DNA from: Opitutus sp. GAS368
GTDB lineage: Bacteria; Verrucomicrobiota; Verrucomicrobiia; Opitutales; Opitutaceae
Reading direction: 5' to 3'
NCBI GenBank assembly: GCA_945871085.1
Contig: CAMBVX010000008.1
Location: 1-46,327, forward strand
DNA: 46,327 nucleotides
Under the pieces are notes generated by a model that made no database searches, was not told the DNA's origin, and worked only from the letters and a program-made list of their open reading frames with translations. A program made the position numbers and the translations under genes. Of the stretch, positions 35,698 to 44,007 are shown piece by piece; the first letter of the stretch is position 1, and each line of letters opens with the position of its first letter.

Positions 35698-35970
35698 ATG
35701 ACTCCATCTGTTCAAGAGCACACGACCTCCCGCGAGTTCGTCAAACAATCCAGCCTCTACCAGGAATTCCTGGCCGAGCGGGAGGAAATCCTGAAGCACA
35801 AATGGCTCGAGTCGGAACGACTCGGCTACGATGTCGGTTTTGAGCGCGCGCTGCTCGACTGGATTCGCAAGCACCGCGAGAGCTGGCGGGCCGCGCGCCG
35901 CCAGCAAAGTGGACCCGCCGGGACCGCGACCCCGTTCGCCACGTCCATTGGCGACAAGCGAACCACCTGA
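35698..35970 (+). CDS. Small conserved-looking protein of unknown function
   Basis: 90 residues from ATG 35698. The central part (EFLAEREEILKHKWLESERL, then GYDVGFERALLDWIRKHR) is amphipathic and helix-forming, rich in Glu, Arg and Trp. No signal peptide or membrane segment. The C-terminal 25 residues look disordered. I do not recognise the family with confidence. Codon usage resembles its neighbours, and it lies in the same direction as mrp, so a shared transcript is possible. Confidence 0.65.
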   Translation: MTPSVQEHTTSREFVKQSSLYQEFLAEREEILKHKWLESERLGYDVGFERALLDWIRKHRESWRAARRQQSGPAGTATPFATSIGDKRTT

Positions 35971-36007
35971 TCCGGTCGCGGCGCTGGGTGCGGCCAAGTG
36001 CGCAATG

Positions 36008-36031
36008 AAAAAGCCGGGCTTGCGGCCCGGC
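36008..36031 (-). terminator. Intrinsic terminator of rpmG
   Basis: On the minus strand GCCGGGC pairs with GCCCGGC (36031-36025 and 36019-36013) around a 5-nt loop, followed by TTTTT. It lies about 40 bp beyond the rpmG stop. Confidence 0.8.
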
Positions 36032-36068
36032 CTGAAAATCAGCCTACGCGCGACGGCGCAGAACCAAG

Positions 36069-36233
36069 TTATTTGATCTCTTTGTGGAGAGTGTGCCGCT
36101 TGAGATGGGGATTGTATTTCTTCTTCTCGATGCGCTCGGTCACGGTCTTCTTATTACGGAACGTGAGATAACGGGAGACGGGTTTACCCTCTTTTTTGGC
36201 TTCTGTGCACTCTAGTGTGACAAGTTCTTGCAT
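36069..36233 (-). CDS. rpmG: 50S ribosomal protein L33 (zinc-free type)
   Basis: 54 residues, read from ATG 36233 to TAA 36069-36071. The sequence starts [18 protein letters not shown] and continues with [19 protein letters not shown] and [14 protein letters not shown], a clear L33. The zinc-binding CxxC pairs of C+ L33 are absent: only Cys9 is present and the second pair is replaced by NPHLKRH, so this is a C- form that does not need zinc. L33 binds near the E site of the large subunit. The gene stands in the same direction as the diadenylate cyclase fusion, with an 88-bp gap, and has its own terminator. Confidence 0.95.
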   Translation of the reverse strand: MQELVTLECTEAKKEGKPVSRYLTFRNKKTVTERIEKKKYNPHLKRHTLHKEIK

Positions 36234-36321
36234 GGTTATAAATAGTTGAAAGATGAGGAGGAAAGGGCGCGCCCGGGCCGGTGCAACTCCAAACTTATCC
36301 CGTTTTCTCGCGACCTGCGCC

Positions 36322-37665
36322 TTACCGTCGCTTTTCCGTCAACGGCAACAACACGCCACGGCGGAAGAGCGTCACCTGACTGGTGCTCGACGAGACGACG
36401 ATGGAAATGCAGTTGGCCGCCACGCTGATCGCCGCCGCCGCCGCGTGGCGACTGCCCAACCCACTGGGCAACGGGTGATCGCGATCGGTCGCCTGGATGA
36501 GACTGCCCGCCGACTCCACGACCCCATCCCCGCGAATAATAAAGGCCCCGTCGATCGAGGAAAACTCTTTCACCGTCTCATCCATGAAAGGGTTCAGGAT
36601 GTTGCGCTCCTCCTCTTTGTAACCAAAAAATGGATTGAGCACGAGCGGCTTGATGAAGGTCGCGACTTTTTCGTTGTCCCCGACGACGAAGAGACAACCG
36701 ACCGGACGACCCTCGCGGCCCTCGACGGCGAGTTCGGTGGCGACCGCGATCACCCGCTCGAGCACTTCCGGTTTCACATCCTCCGGCAAGAGGTCAGAGG
36801 TCTGGCCAGTGAGCAGAGTCTGAAACTCCCGCTCGATATCGACGACCACCAGCGTGTCGAACTGGTTGCTCCCAGTCATGCCATCGAGGCAGCAGATCCG
36901 ATCATTAAACGAAATCACGCCGCGGGTGAGGGCCACCAGAATTGCACTGCGCAATTGCGCCATCCGCTGATTCGAGAACGACCGCACCTGAATCGTCTCC
37001 GCAAACGCACGTTCATCCTCCCCCGGCTCGATCGGATTACGTGTGACGAGGATCGTCTTCAGCTTGGACTCGATCGCGCCGCGCTCGATGCCACCCACAA
37101 ACGTATCCCCAAACACCATGATCGCCCCACAATCCGCACCCTTCGCAACCCTTTCGGCCTCGCGAAACATCAGCCGGTTCACCCGATTTTGCTGGGCCTG
37201 AACAGGACGGATACCGCCGAAGCCACCGACGAGTTGCTCATGCAACGCATCCAAATCGGCGGAGCCGACCAAGCGATCGACCAATTCTTTTTCCTTCACC
37301 TGCCGCGCGATCGACGCGAGCACTTGCAGGTAGTCCCGCGCCTTCTCGCCCGCAATCAGCATCACGATCAAATGCACGCGCTCGTCCGCCAACGCACCGT
37401 CGTGGCGAATGCCGACCCGACTGCGGCCGATCGCGAGGATGTAGCGGCGACTCATCTTCACCCGCACGTGGGGGAGGGCCACCCCGAGGCCAAGATACGT
37501 CGTCATCGTGCTCTCGCGGGCGAGCAAGCCCTTGAGCAACGCCTCCGGTTTCAGGTCTGAAAAACTCCCGACGCAGACGGCGAGCAACTCTTGGAGTGCA
37601 CCTTCGAGGTCATGGCTGCGCAGGTCGATGATCCGGCCACGCGCGATGATTTTGTCGAGCCGCAT
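36322..37665 (-). CDS. PTS EIIA-like / PK_C-like / diadenylate cyclase (DAC) fusion
   Basis: 447 residues. Residues 1-150 are a PtsN/EIIA-type domain with the phosphorylatable His66 in GVALPHVRV. Residues about 160-300 resemble a pyruvate-kinase C-terminal (PK_C) domain ([27 protein letters not shown]), the arrangement also known upstream of archaeal DAC domains. Residues about 310-447 are a DisA_N/DAC domain: DGAFII at 372-377 and [11 protein letters not shown] at 404-414. Typical DACs have T-RHR; here Ser405-Arg406-His407-Ala408, and the usual VSEET is VSSST. Cyclic di-AMP synthesis is therefore plausible but not certain. No membrane segment, so cytoplasmic. It starts 48 bp after nuoA. Confidence 0.85.
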   Translation of the reverse strand: MRLDKIIARGRIIDLRSHDLEGALQELLAVCVGSFSDLKPEALLKGLLARESTMTTYLGLGVALPHVRVKMSRRYILAIGRSRVGIRHDGALADERVHLIVMLIAGEKARDYLQVLASIARQVKEKELVDRLVGSADLDALHEQLVGGFGGIRPVQAQQNRVNRLMFREAERVAKGADCGAIMVFGDTFVGGIERGAIESKLKTILVTRNPIEPGEDERAFAETIQVRSFSNQRMAQLRSAILVALTRGVISFNDRICCLDGMTGSNQFDTLVVVDIEREFQTLLTGQTSDLLPEDVKPEVLERVIAVATELAVEGREGRPVGCLFVVGDNEKVATFIKPLVLNPFFGYKEEERNILNPFMDETVKEFSSIDGAFIIRGDGVVESAGSLIQATDRDHPLPSGLGSRHAAAAAISVAANCISIVVSSSTSQVTLFRRGVLLPLTEKRR

Positions 37666-37700
37666 GGCGAGATTAGTGCAGATCCTTCGCGGCGCTCAAG

Positions 37701-37717
37701 GTGACGCGGCGCGTCAC
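37701..37717. other. Perfect hairpin over the nuoA stop codon
   Basis: GTGACGC and GCGTCAC (37701-37707 and 37711-37717) form a 7-bp stem with a 3-nt loop. It covers the nuoA stop codon and has no U-tract on either side, so it is not a standard terminator. It may act on mRNA stability between nuoA and the DAC gene. Confidence 0.4.
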
Positions 37718-38088
37718 TTCTCCCACTCGAGCGCGCCCTTCTTGATTTCGTAAACTAGGCCCAAGATGAGCACGCCGATAAAAAACAAAATCGGACCGAG
37801 AATGGGGATGTGGTTGGCGAGGAATTCCCGATAGATGAAAGTCCACGGTACCAGAATCACGATTTCCAAATCGAACAACATGAAGAGCAATGCGGTGACG
37901 TAAAATTTCACCGAGAACCGCGTGTGCACGATGCCCGCGTCTGAGATGCCGCACTCGTAGGCCGAGTCTTTGATCTTCGTGTGTTTGGCCCGTTGACCAA
38001 AAAAATGGCTCGCACCGATAATAAACGCGGTGATCCCGCCCGCGAGCAGGGCCTGGATCAGAAACGGAAGATAGGCTGCGGAAGTCAT
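37714..38088 (-). CDS. nuoA: NADH-quinone oxidoreductase subunit A
   Basis: 124 residues with three membrane segments. Signature motifs are SAYECGISDAG, RFSVKFYVTALLFMLFDLE and the C-terminal LGLVYEIKKGALEW. NuoA is a small membrane subunit of complex I near the quinone site. No nuoB or other nuo gene follows within the window; downstream are the DAC fusion and rpmG. The remaining complex I genes must lie elsewhere. The start has no Shine-Dalgarno sequence (GTTAACCGAC upstream). Confidence 0.95.
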   Translation of the reverse strand: MTSAAYLPFLIQALLAGGITAFIIGASHFFGQRAKHTKIKDSAYECGISDAGIVHTRFSVKFYVTALLFMLFDLEIVILVPWTFIYREFLANHIPILGPILFFIGVLILGLVYEIKKGALEWEK

Positions 38089-38192
38089 GTCGGTTAACGA
38101 CTCTGAATTGGGCGCAGCGTCTGCCGCGCCGCAAGCGGGAATTTTTGCGCCGGTATTTTTGTGCCGGCGAATTTCCCTCGCCTCGTCGCGCT

Positions 38193-39236
38193 TCAGTCCA
38201 CTGGCACAATCTTCACCAATTTCGTCTTCGTCGAACCGACGCCGAGCGATTCGGCGAACTCCAAGGTCCGAATCTCGTCGGAGATATCGACGAAGCCGCC
38301 CTTTTTGCGCAGGGAGTTCATACGATCCCGCACGAGCGCATCAAGCATTACCGGGTCCGTACTCAGCCAGAGCAACGGCTCCGAGTTTGAGTAGAGCGAA
38401 TTGAAGAAAGGGCCGCCGATAAATTGGTAGTGCTGCAGGCTGGTGAGGGTGAACATCCACGTCTGCCGCAACTCCGGAATCGCGCTCATCTCCGCCACCG
38501 CCGCAGGGGCATTGGCTGGCGAGCGGAAAAAGCGCGCCGTGTTCGATGCGTTCCACAGTGTCGCGTTCACGAGCGCACCGTTCACGCCCAGCGTCGGGTG
38601 GTCGGTGTAGACCGGCAGGTTGATCCAAAAATCAGCATCGAGGAACAGCGGAGTCGCGAGGAAACTTTTCCGATCCTCGTCCTTGGACGACGTGTTCGAA
38701 ATGCCTTCGGTCTGCTTCTCGGCAAAAATCGGATCGAAGCGCTGCGGCAACGGTGAGTCGTAGAACCAAACCGGATCATAGTAGCGGCCCGACTCAAGCA
38801 CGTAGACCGGGTTGCCATTGAAGGGCGTTGATCCTGATACGAGCGAGGGCAGAAAGCCGGTCATGCGGAGCCGCAGCGCGTTGAGGCCGACGAGAAAGAT
38901 GTCCTTGTTGTCGAAACCCCGCCGCACCAGCGCCTCGATCACGGCTTTAACCAGCGGGACGGGCGTCGCCATGCCCGGACCCGAATCGGTATAGACCTTC
39001 AGCCCCGCCTTCTTCTTCAATCCCGGGACGAGTTTCTTGCCGTAAACTTTCTCGTAGTTGGCGATCAGCAACTCGACCTGCTTCGCATAGGTGGCCTCGT
39101 CAAACGTCGCAAGCGTCGCCTGCCACACGGGCTGTTGGGTCGGTGCCTTGGCCGCGAGCGCGGGGGCCGCCGCACGCAGCGCAGGAGAAGCAGCCAACAA
39201 GGCCGCACCGAAAAACGAGAGAACAGGAAAACGCAT
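38193..39236 (-). CDS. Secreted DUF362-like protein
   Basis: 347 residues from ATG 39236; an in-frame upstream start at 39296 is rejected because the signal peptide (about 1-23, LAASPALRAAA) begins here. DUF362 features are GPGMATPVPLVKAVIEALVR, WINLPVYTDHPTLGVNGALV and WLSTDPVMLDALVRDR. Many DUF362 proteins carry ferredoxin-like Cys motifs, but this one has no cysteine at all. The biochemical role is unknown. It lies upstream of nuoA in the same direction with a 104-bp gap and is divergent from dnaG. Confidence 0.75.
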   Translation of the reverse strand: MRFPVLSFFGAALLAASPALRAAAPALAAKAPTQQPVWQATLATFDEATYAKQVELLIANYEKVYGKKLVPGLKKKAGLKVYTDSGPGMATPVPLVKAVIEALVRRGFDNKDIFLVGLNALRLRMTGFLPSLVSGSTPFNGNPVYVLESGRYYDPVWFYDSPLPQRFDPIFAEKQTEGISNTSSKDEDRKSFLATPLFLDADFWINLPVYTDHPTLGVNGALVNATLWNASNTARFFRSPANAPAAVAEMSAIPELRQTWMFTLTSLQHYQFIGGPFFNSLYSNSEPLLWLSTDPVMLDALVRDRMNSLRKKGGFVDISDEIRTLEFAESLGVGSTKTKLVKIVPVD

Positions 39237-39407
39237 GATGGTGTGTGTCGCGTGAGATTGGGTGAAGTTTCCTCGGATGCCGCGAAACTTCGTCAAAGGC
39301 GCGCGAACTTGACAGCCGAGTCGGTGAGTTGAAAGTGCATTCTTTTTGGCTCACTTCGCGTCCTGTGACAGCGGGGATCGCTCCCCGTCTCGACAATTCT
39401 CTGCCCC

Positions 39408-41276
39408 ATGCCCGTCATCAAACCCACCTGCGTCCGCGACCTGAAGCTGCGAGTCAACCTCGCCGACGTCGTTTCGCGCATGGTCACTCTGCGCAAGGCG
39501 GGCGGCGCGCGGCTCAAGGGACTGTGTCCATTTCACAACGAGAAAACTCCGTCCTTCAACGTCGATCCCGACAAGGGCTACTACCACTGCTTCGGTTGCG
39601 GCAAGAGTGGCGACATCATCTCGTTCGTCCGCGACACGGAGCAGTTAAATTTCTCCGAAGCCGTCGAGGCGCTCGGCAAACGCTTCGGGATTCCCATCGA
39701 ATACGAAGAAGGCTCCGGCGGCCCGAGCACGGCAGACCGCACGTTGCGTCAAGAGGTCTTCGACCTCCACGACGCGGCCGCAGAGCATTTTTCCCAAGCC
39801 TTCAAGGCCAAGGACGCGACCGGCGAGGCCATGCGCCACCTGTGGACCGACAAGCGCCGTTTCACCGCCGAGCTGGCCGACGAGTTTAAGATTGGTGCCG
39901 CCGATGCGACCGGCAGTGGGCTCGGTGCGGCGATGATGCGACGAAAATTCTCCGAAGAAGCGTTACGACGCTGCGGATTATTTTTCATCTACGATGATGC
40001 CGCGATCACGCTCCAGACGCTACGTCCCCGTTTTCGCGGCCGGCTGATGATTCCCATTCGCGACCATCAAGGCCGCGTGTGCGCCTTCACCGCGCGCCAA
40101 ACCGAGCTCACCCCCGAAGATGACCCCGCCAAGGACGCCAAATACGTCAATTCCCCCGAAACCCCGATTTTTACGAAAGGAAATTTACTCTTCAACCTCG
40201 ACCGCGCCCGCACCGCCGTCGGGGAAGGCAAACCCTTCGTGATGGTCGAGGGCCAACTCGATGCCCTCCGCTGCTGGTCCGTCGGGCTCAAGACCGCCAT
40301 CGCACCTCAAGGCACCTCGATCACCGAGGGTCAGCTCGTGTTGATGCGTCGCTATCACACCCAAGTGGAGTGCTTTTTCGACAGCGACGGTGCCGGGCAG
40401 AAGGCCGCCTTGCGTTTCCTCCCGATGGCGCTGAAGGCCGGTCTTGAGATCCGTTTTCTCACGCTGGCCGGCGACAGCAAGGTCGATCCCGACTTGCTCT
40501 TCCTCGAGCGCGGTCTCGCCGCGTATGACGAAGTCCGCCGTGGCGCGCAAAGCGCCATGGTCTTTGCCTGCCGCGCCGCCCTGCCCGATCCCCACGTGGC
40601 GTCCGCCGAGCTGAAATCACGCGCCGCCCAGACGGTTTTCGAAATCATCGCCAACGCCGAGAGCGCCGTCACCCGATCCGAGTTCGTCAATGAAACCGCG
40701 GCCCATCTTCGGCTCCCGCTAGCCGCCGCCCAAAAAGATTTCCAGACCTTTCTCCAACGCCAAAGTCGGCAAGCCGCCGCGCGTCCTGCCAGCGCCGCCC
40801 CCGCCGCCGCAGCCCCAGGGGTCCCCCACACGACCCATACCTCCGAGCGCGACCTCCTCCTGCTCTGCCTGCACTTCGAAGACATCGGCAAACCCCTGAG
40901 CCACTCCCTTCCCCACGATTGGATCGACCTGAGCCATCCCGCCGGGGCCCTCCTCAACCGCTTCCTCGGTGAGTTCGAACACGGTCTCTGGCCCGGCAAG
41001 GATCACCTCGAAAACCTGCTCGAAACCGACGCCGAGCGCTCGATGGTCGCGAGCCTGCTGTTTGCGACCCCCGGCTTCGAAGACCCGCTCAAGGTCGCGC
41101 AAGAGGGTCTGCGCCAGTTGCGCACCCGGGCGCTGGAACCCCGCCTCCGGCAAATAGAACTTGCCTTGGCCAACCCCCATGCGGAAATTGAATCTGACCC
41201 AATTTCACTCTTGAAAGAACGTTCCGAACTGCACCGTCTGCTCCGCCAACCGATCACTTTGGCGGCTTCGGCCTGA
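39408..41276 (+). CDS. dnaG: DNA primase
   Basis: 622 residues. The N-terminal CHC2 zinc finger has Cys40, His43, Cys61 and Cys64 ([25 protein letters not shown]). The catalytic core has the TOPRIM acids Glu281 (VEGQLDAL) and Asp325/Asp327 (FFDSDGAG). The C-terminal part, after an Ala/Pro-rich linker near 460-480, is the helicase-binding region. DnaG makes RNA primers at the fork. The gene is 32 bp upstream of rpoD, the classic macromolecular-synthesis arrangement but without rpsU in front. Divergent from the DUF362-like gene across 171 bp without another gene. Confidence 0.97.
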   Translation: MPVIKPTCVRDLKLRVNLADVVSRMVTLRKAGGARLKGLCPFHNEKTPSFNVDPDKGYYHCFGCGKSGDIISFVRDTEQLNFSEAVEALGKRFGIPIEYEEGSGGPSTADRTLRQEVFDLHDAAAEHFSQAFKAKDATGEAMRHLWTDKRRFTAELADEFKIGAADATGSGLGAAMMRRKFSEEALRRCGLFFIYDDAAITLQTLRPRFRGRLMIPIRDHQGRVCAFTARQTELTPEDDPAKDAKYVNSPETPIFTKGNLLFNLDRARTAVGEGKPFVMVEGQLDALRCWSVGLKTAIAPQGTSITEGQLVLMRRYHTQVECFFDSDGAGQKAALRFLPMALKAGLEIRFLTLAGDSKVDPDLLFLERGLAAYDEVRRGAQSAMVFACRAALPDPHVASAELKSRAAQTVFEIIANAESAVTRSEFVNETAAHLRLPLAAAQKDFQTFLQRQSRQAAARPASAAPAAAAPGVPHTTHTSERDLLLLCLHFEDIGKPLSHSLPHDWIDLSHPAGALLNRFLGEFEHGLWPGKDHLENLLETDAERSMVASLLFATPGFEDPLKVAQEGLRQLRTRALEPRLRQIELALANPHAEIESDPISLLKERSELHRLLRQPITLAASA

Positions 41277-41308
41277 CCATTTTCTGTCCGTTTCGTCTTA
41301 CCATTACT

Positions 41309-43189
41309 ATGCCGCGCAAAGCCAAGTCCGCCTCTGTTGATTCCGACCAGTCCGAAGCCGTCGAGGCCGTCCTCGCCAAAATCCCGCCTTCCACTGGCGC
41401 GGGTGCCGTCCCGGGAGCCGATACGACGCCCGGCGGCATCAACGACAAAATCCGCAACCTGATCCGCCTTTCCAAGGAACAGGGCTACCTGACGTTCGAC
41501 GACATCAACGAGGCCCTGCCCGAGTCCGTCGAAAACCAGGAGGAGATCGATAACGTCCTCTCTATTCTGCAAAATCTGGAGATCGAAATTCTTGAGCCCG
41601 ACCAGGTGGAAGATTACAAGGCGCGCCAGGAAGAAGCCGAAGAAGAGGAGAGCCGTACCTCACAGAACGACATCCTCGACGATCCCGTCCGGATGTATCT
41701 GAAGCAAATGGGGCAGGTCCCGCTGCTCACGCGCGAGCAGGAAGTGGAAATTTCCAAACGCATCGAAAACGCCGAACTGAAGGCGCAAACCGCCCTCTTC
41801 GAGGCCTCGGCCGTCGGTGCCTACATCGGCACCCTCGGCGCGAAGCTGCTGAACCGCGAAGAGCGCTTCGACCGCGTCGTCATCGACAAGAAAATCGACT
41901 CCCGCGAAGCCTACTTTAAGGGCCTCCCAAAGCTCGTCGAAAACACCCAAAAATCTGAGATCGGCACCGCCGAAGCCTGGGCCGAATACCTCAAGGCCAA
42001 GACCGAGGCCGAAAAGAAAAAAGTTCTGTCGAAGTTCAAGAAACGCGAATCCGTCCTCCGCGCGTTCTTCTCCAAATTTTTCTTCAAGCTCAAGGTCTAC
42101 GAGGAATACCTCGAGCAACTGCGGCCGACGATCGAAGAGATCGAGGCGATCAACGTTCAGTTGGATCGCTCCAAGCACCCGAAGACGAAGAAAGACGCCG
42201 GGATTGATACGAAAACCATCCACGCTCGCCTGAAGCAGATCGAGGCCACGCAGCGCATCGCCCCGCAAGAGATGCTGCGAGTGTTCAATCAAACCTTTGT
42301 CCACGTCCGCGAGGCCCACAAGGCCAAGACCGAAATGGTCGAGGCCAATCTCCGCCTCGTCATCTCCATCGCGAAAAAATACACCAACCGCGGGCTTTCC
42401 TTCCTCGACCTCATCCAAGAGGGCAACATGGGCCTCATGAAGGCCGTCGAGAAATTCGAGTATCGCCGCGGCTACAAATTTTCCACCTACGCCACGTGGT
42501 GGATCCGCCAGGCCATCACCCGCTCCATCGCCGACCAAGCGCGCACCATCCGCATCCCGGTCCACATGATCGAGACCTTGAACAAGGTCATGCAGGTGCA
42601 GAAACAACTCCTGCAGGAATACGGCCACGAACCCACCCCCGACGAGGTGGCCGATGAGATGAACCTGCCCGTTGAGCGCGTGCAGCAAATCATGAAGATG
42701 GCGCAGCAGCCCATCTCGCTCCAGTCACCCGTCGGCGACGGCGACGACACCTCGTTCGGCGATTTCATCGAGGACAAGTCCGCGGAAAACCCCTACGACA
42801 TGACGGCTTACTCGCTCCTCCGCGAAAAGATCGTCGACGTCCTCGACTCCCTCACCGAACGCGAGCGCCGCGTCCTCTCCCTGCGTTTCGGCCTCGTCGA
42901 TGGCTACAGCCGCACGCTCGAAGAGGTCGGTAAACAATTCAAAGTCACCCGCGAGCGGATCCGCCAAATCGAGGCCAAGGCTCTCCGCAAAATGCGTCAC
43001 CCGACACGTATCCGCCAGCTCCACGGCTTCTTCGATGCCGAGCAGATTGATAACGCCCAAAACCTGATGAAAATCGCTGCGACTTCACGGCCGGGCGGTG
43101 CGCCCGCCGCTCCTGGGATTGGTTCCGCCAACCCAGTGAATCTCGGCAATCTGCCGGGCGGTCTCGGATTTCCTAAGCCCAAATTCTGA
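41309..43189 (+). CDS. rpoD: RNA polymerase primary sigma factor
   Basis: 626 residues. Region 1.1 ([20 protein letters not shown]) and region 1.2 ([20 protein letters not shown]) are present, then a long non-conserved region of about 190 residues rich in Lys and Glu. Regions 2.1-2.4 ([38 protein letters not shown]), region 3 ([18 protein letters not shown]) and region 4.2 ([20 protein letters not shown]) are complete. The C-terminus has a Gly/Pro-rich tail of about 50 residues beyond region 4. It follows dnaG, probably in the same operon, and a lipoprotein gene comes 36 bp later. Confidence 0.97.
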   Translation: MPRKAKSASVDSDQSEAVEAVLAKIPPSTGAGAVPGADTTPGGINDKIRNLIRLSKEQGYLTFDDINEALPESVENQEEIDNVLSILQNLEIEILEPDQVEDYKARQEEAEEEESRTSQNDILDDPVRMYLKQMGQVPLLTREQEVEISKRIENAELKAQTALFEASAVGAYIGTLGAKLLNREERFDRVVIDKKIDSREAYFKGLPKLVENTQKSEIGTAEAWAEYLKAKTEAEKKKVLSKFKKRESVLRAFFSKFFFKLKVYEEYLEQLRPTIEEIEAINVQLDRSKHPKTKKDAGIDTKTIHARLKQIEATQRIAPQEMLRVFNQTFVHVREAHKAKTEMVEANLRLVISIAKKYTNRGLSFLDLIQEGNMGLMKAVEKFEYRRGYKFSTYATWWIRQAITRSIADQARTIRIPVHMIETLNKVMQVQKQLLQEYGHEPTPDEVADEMNLPVERVQQIMKMAQQPISLQSPVGDGDDTSFGDFIEDKSAENPYDMTAYSLLREKIVDVLDSLTERERRVLSLRFGLVDGYSRTLEEVGKQFKVTRERIRQIEAKALRKMRHPTRIRQLHGFFDAEQIDNAQNLMKIAATSRPGGAPAAPGIGSANPVNLGNLPGGLGFPKPKF

Positions 43190-43225
43190 CCAAAGCCGAA
43201 GCCGCGACGCCCGTCGCGTCGCGCC

Positions 43226-43624
43226 ATGCCTCTCACCGCCAGACTGCTCACGCTGCTGGCGGTGATTTTTTTTGCGCCTGGCTGCGCCACCGTGGCCCCG
43301 CCCACCCCAAATCCCGCGGTGAGCCCTCGCCAGCCTCCAGCCGCAATTCCGCCCCCGGCCGCTGCGCTCGGGCTGAGCCCAAACAAAATCGTCGGACGCA
43401 TTTTGGCGATCGATGCCACCCGCGGCTTCGCCTTCGTCACACTCACCGCAGCCGCTCCCGCCGCCGCTCTCGTCGCAGGTGCCGCGCTCATCGTGCGCTC
43501 CGACGATCTCACCGAGACCGGGTACCTCCGAGCTTCCCGCTACACTCGCGGACGCACGCTCGGCGCCCAAATTATCTCCGGTCAGCCAACCTTGGGAGAC
43601 GAAGTGGTGTTTCACGCGCCCTGA
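43226..43624 (+). CDS. Small predicted lipoprotein
   Basis: 132 residues. The N-terminus MPLTARLLTLLAVIFFAPGC has a lipobox-like end with Cys20 as the acylation site. A Pro-rich stretch (about 25-47) is followed by a compact domain (NKIVGRILAIDATRGFAFVT, GYLRASRYTRGRTLGAQII) that looks like a small beta barrel, perhaps related to FlgH/SlyB-type surface proteins. I do not recognise the family. Outer-membrane or periplasmic anchoring is likely. Same direction as rpoD and tatA. Confidence 0.7.
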   Translation: MPLTARLLTLLAVIFFAPGCATVAPPTPNPAVSPRQPPAAIPPPAAALGLSPNKIVGRILAIDATRGFAFVTLTAAAPAAALVAGAALIVRSDDLTETGYLRASRYTRGRTLGAQIISGQPTLGDEVVFHAP

Positions 43625-43653
43625 CGAAATCGCATTCCTGACGAAATCGCTTT
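43620..43653 (+). repeat. Two tandem 17-bp units over the lipoprotein stop
   Basis: CCTGACGAAATCGCATT at 43620-43636 is followed directly by CCTGACGAAATCGCTTT, 16 of 17 bases alike. The first unit contains the stop codon of the lipoprotein gene. It is probably a small slippage duplication. Confidence 0.85.
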
Positions 43654-43695
43654 CCCTCTTTACAGGTCGAGCCCCCCACCTACCCTCACTTCCTT

Positions 43696-43932
43696 ATGAC
43701 CACGCACACAACCATTGCCATCATGGGTCTCGGGCCCACCGAACTCATCGTTATTCTAGTCATTCTCCTTGTGTTGTTTGGCGGTTCGAAGCTCCCCCAA
43801 CTCGCCAAGGGCCTCGGTCAATCCATCAAGGAATTTAAGAAGTCCTCCAAAGAAGACGACAGCGACGCGAAACCTGCCGCCGCGAGCGAACCAAAGAAGG
43901 TCGAACCCGTCAAAACCCACGGCTCGAACTGA
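43696..43932 (+). CDS. tatA: Twin-arginine translocase subunit TatA/TatE
   Basis: 78 residues. One N-terminal membrane helix ([20 protein letters not shown]) with the conserved [14 protein letters not shown] hinge, an amphipathic helix (SIKEFKKSS) and an acidic then basic disordered tail. TatA oligomers form the translocation pore for folded proteins with Tat signals. This fits the Tat-dependent proteins in the window (amidohydrolase, dehydrogenase subunit 3). An internal ATG at 43723 is an alternative start. tatB and tatC are not adjacent. A strong terminator follows. Confidence 0.95.
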   Translation: MTTHTTIAIMGLGPTELIVILVILLVLFGGSKLPQLAKGLGQSIKEFKKSSKEDDSDAKPAAASEPKKVEPVKTHGSN

Positions 43933-43974
43933 GTTCCTCCGACAGCGCGTCTCGCGCATTCTCCCTGCCGTCCC

Positions 43975-44002
43975 AAACGCGCCCCACCCGGCGCGTTTTT
44001 TT
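43975..44002 (+). terminator. Intrinsic terminator after tatA
   Basis: AAACGCGCC (43975-43983) pairs with GGCGCGTTT (43990-43998) around a 6-nt loop, and the T-run continues to 44002. It lies between the convergent tatA and antiporter genes; the minus-strand U-tract is short, so it serves tatA best. Confidence 0.9.
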
Positions 44003-44007
44003 CATTT

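Noticed and set aside
37701-37717. Hairpin at the end of nuoA as an intrinsic terminator
   Set aside because: The stem is perfect but there is no U-tract on either strand and the DAC gene follows 48 bp later.
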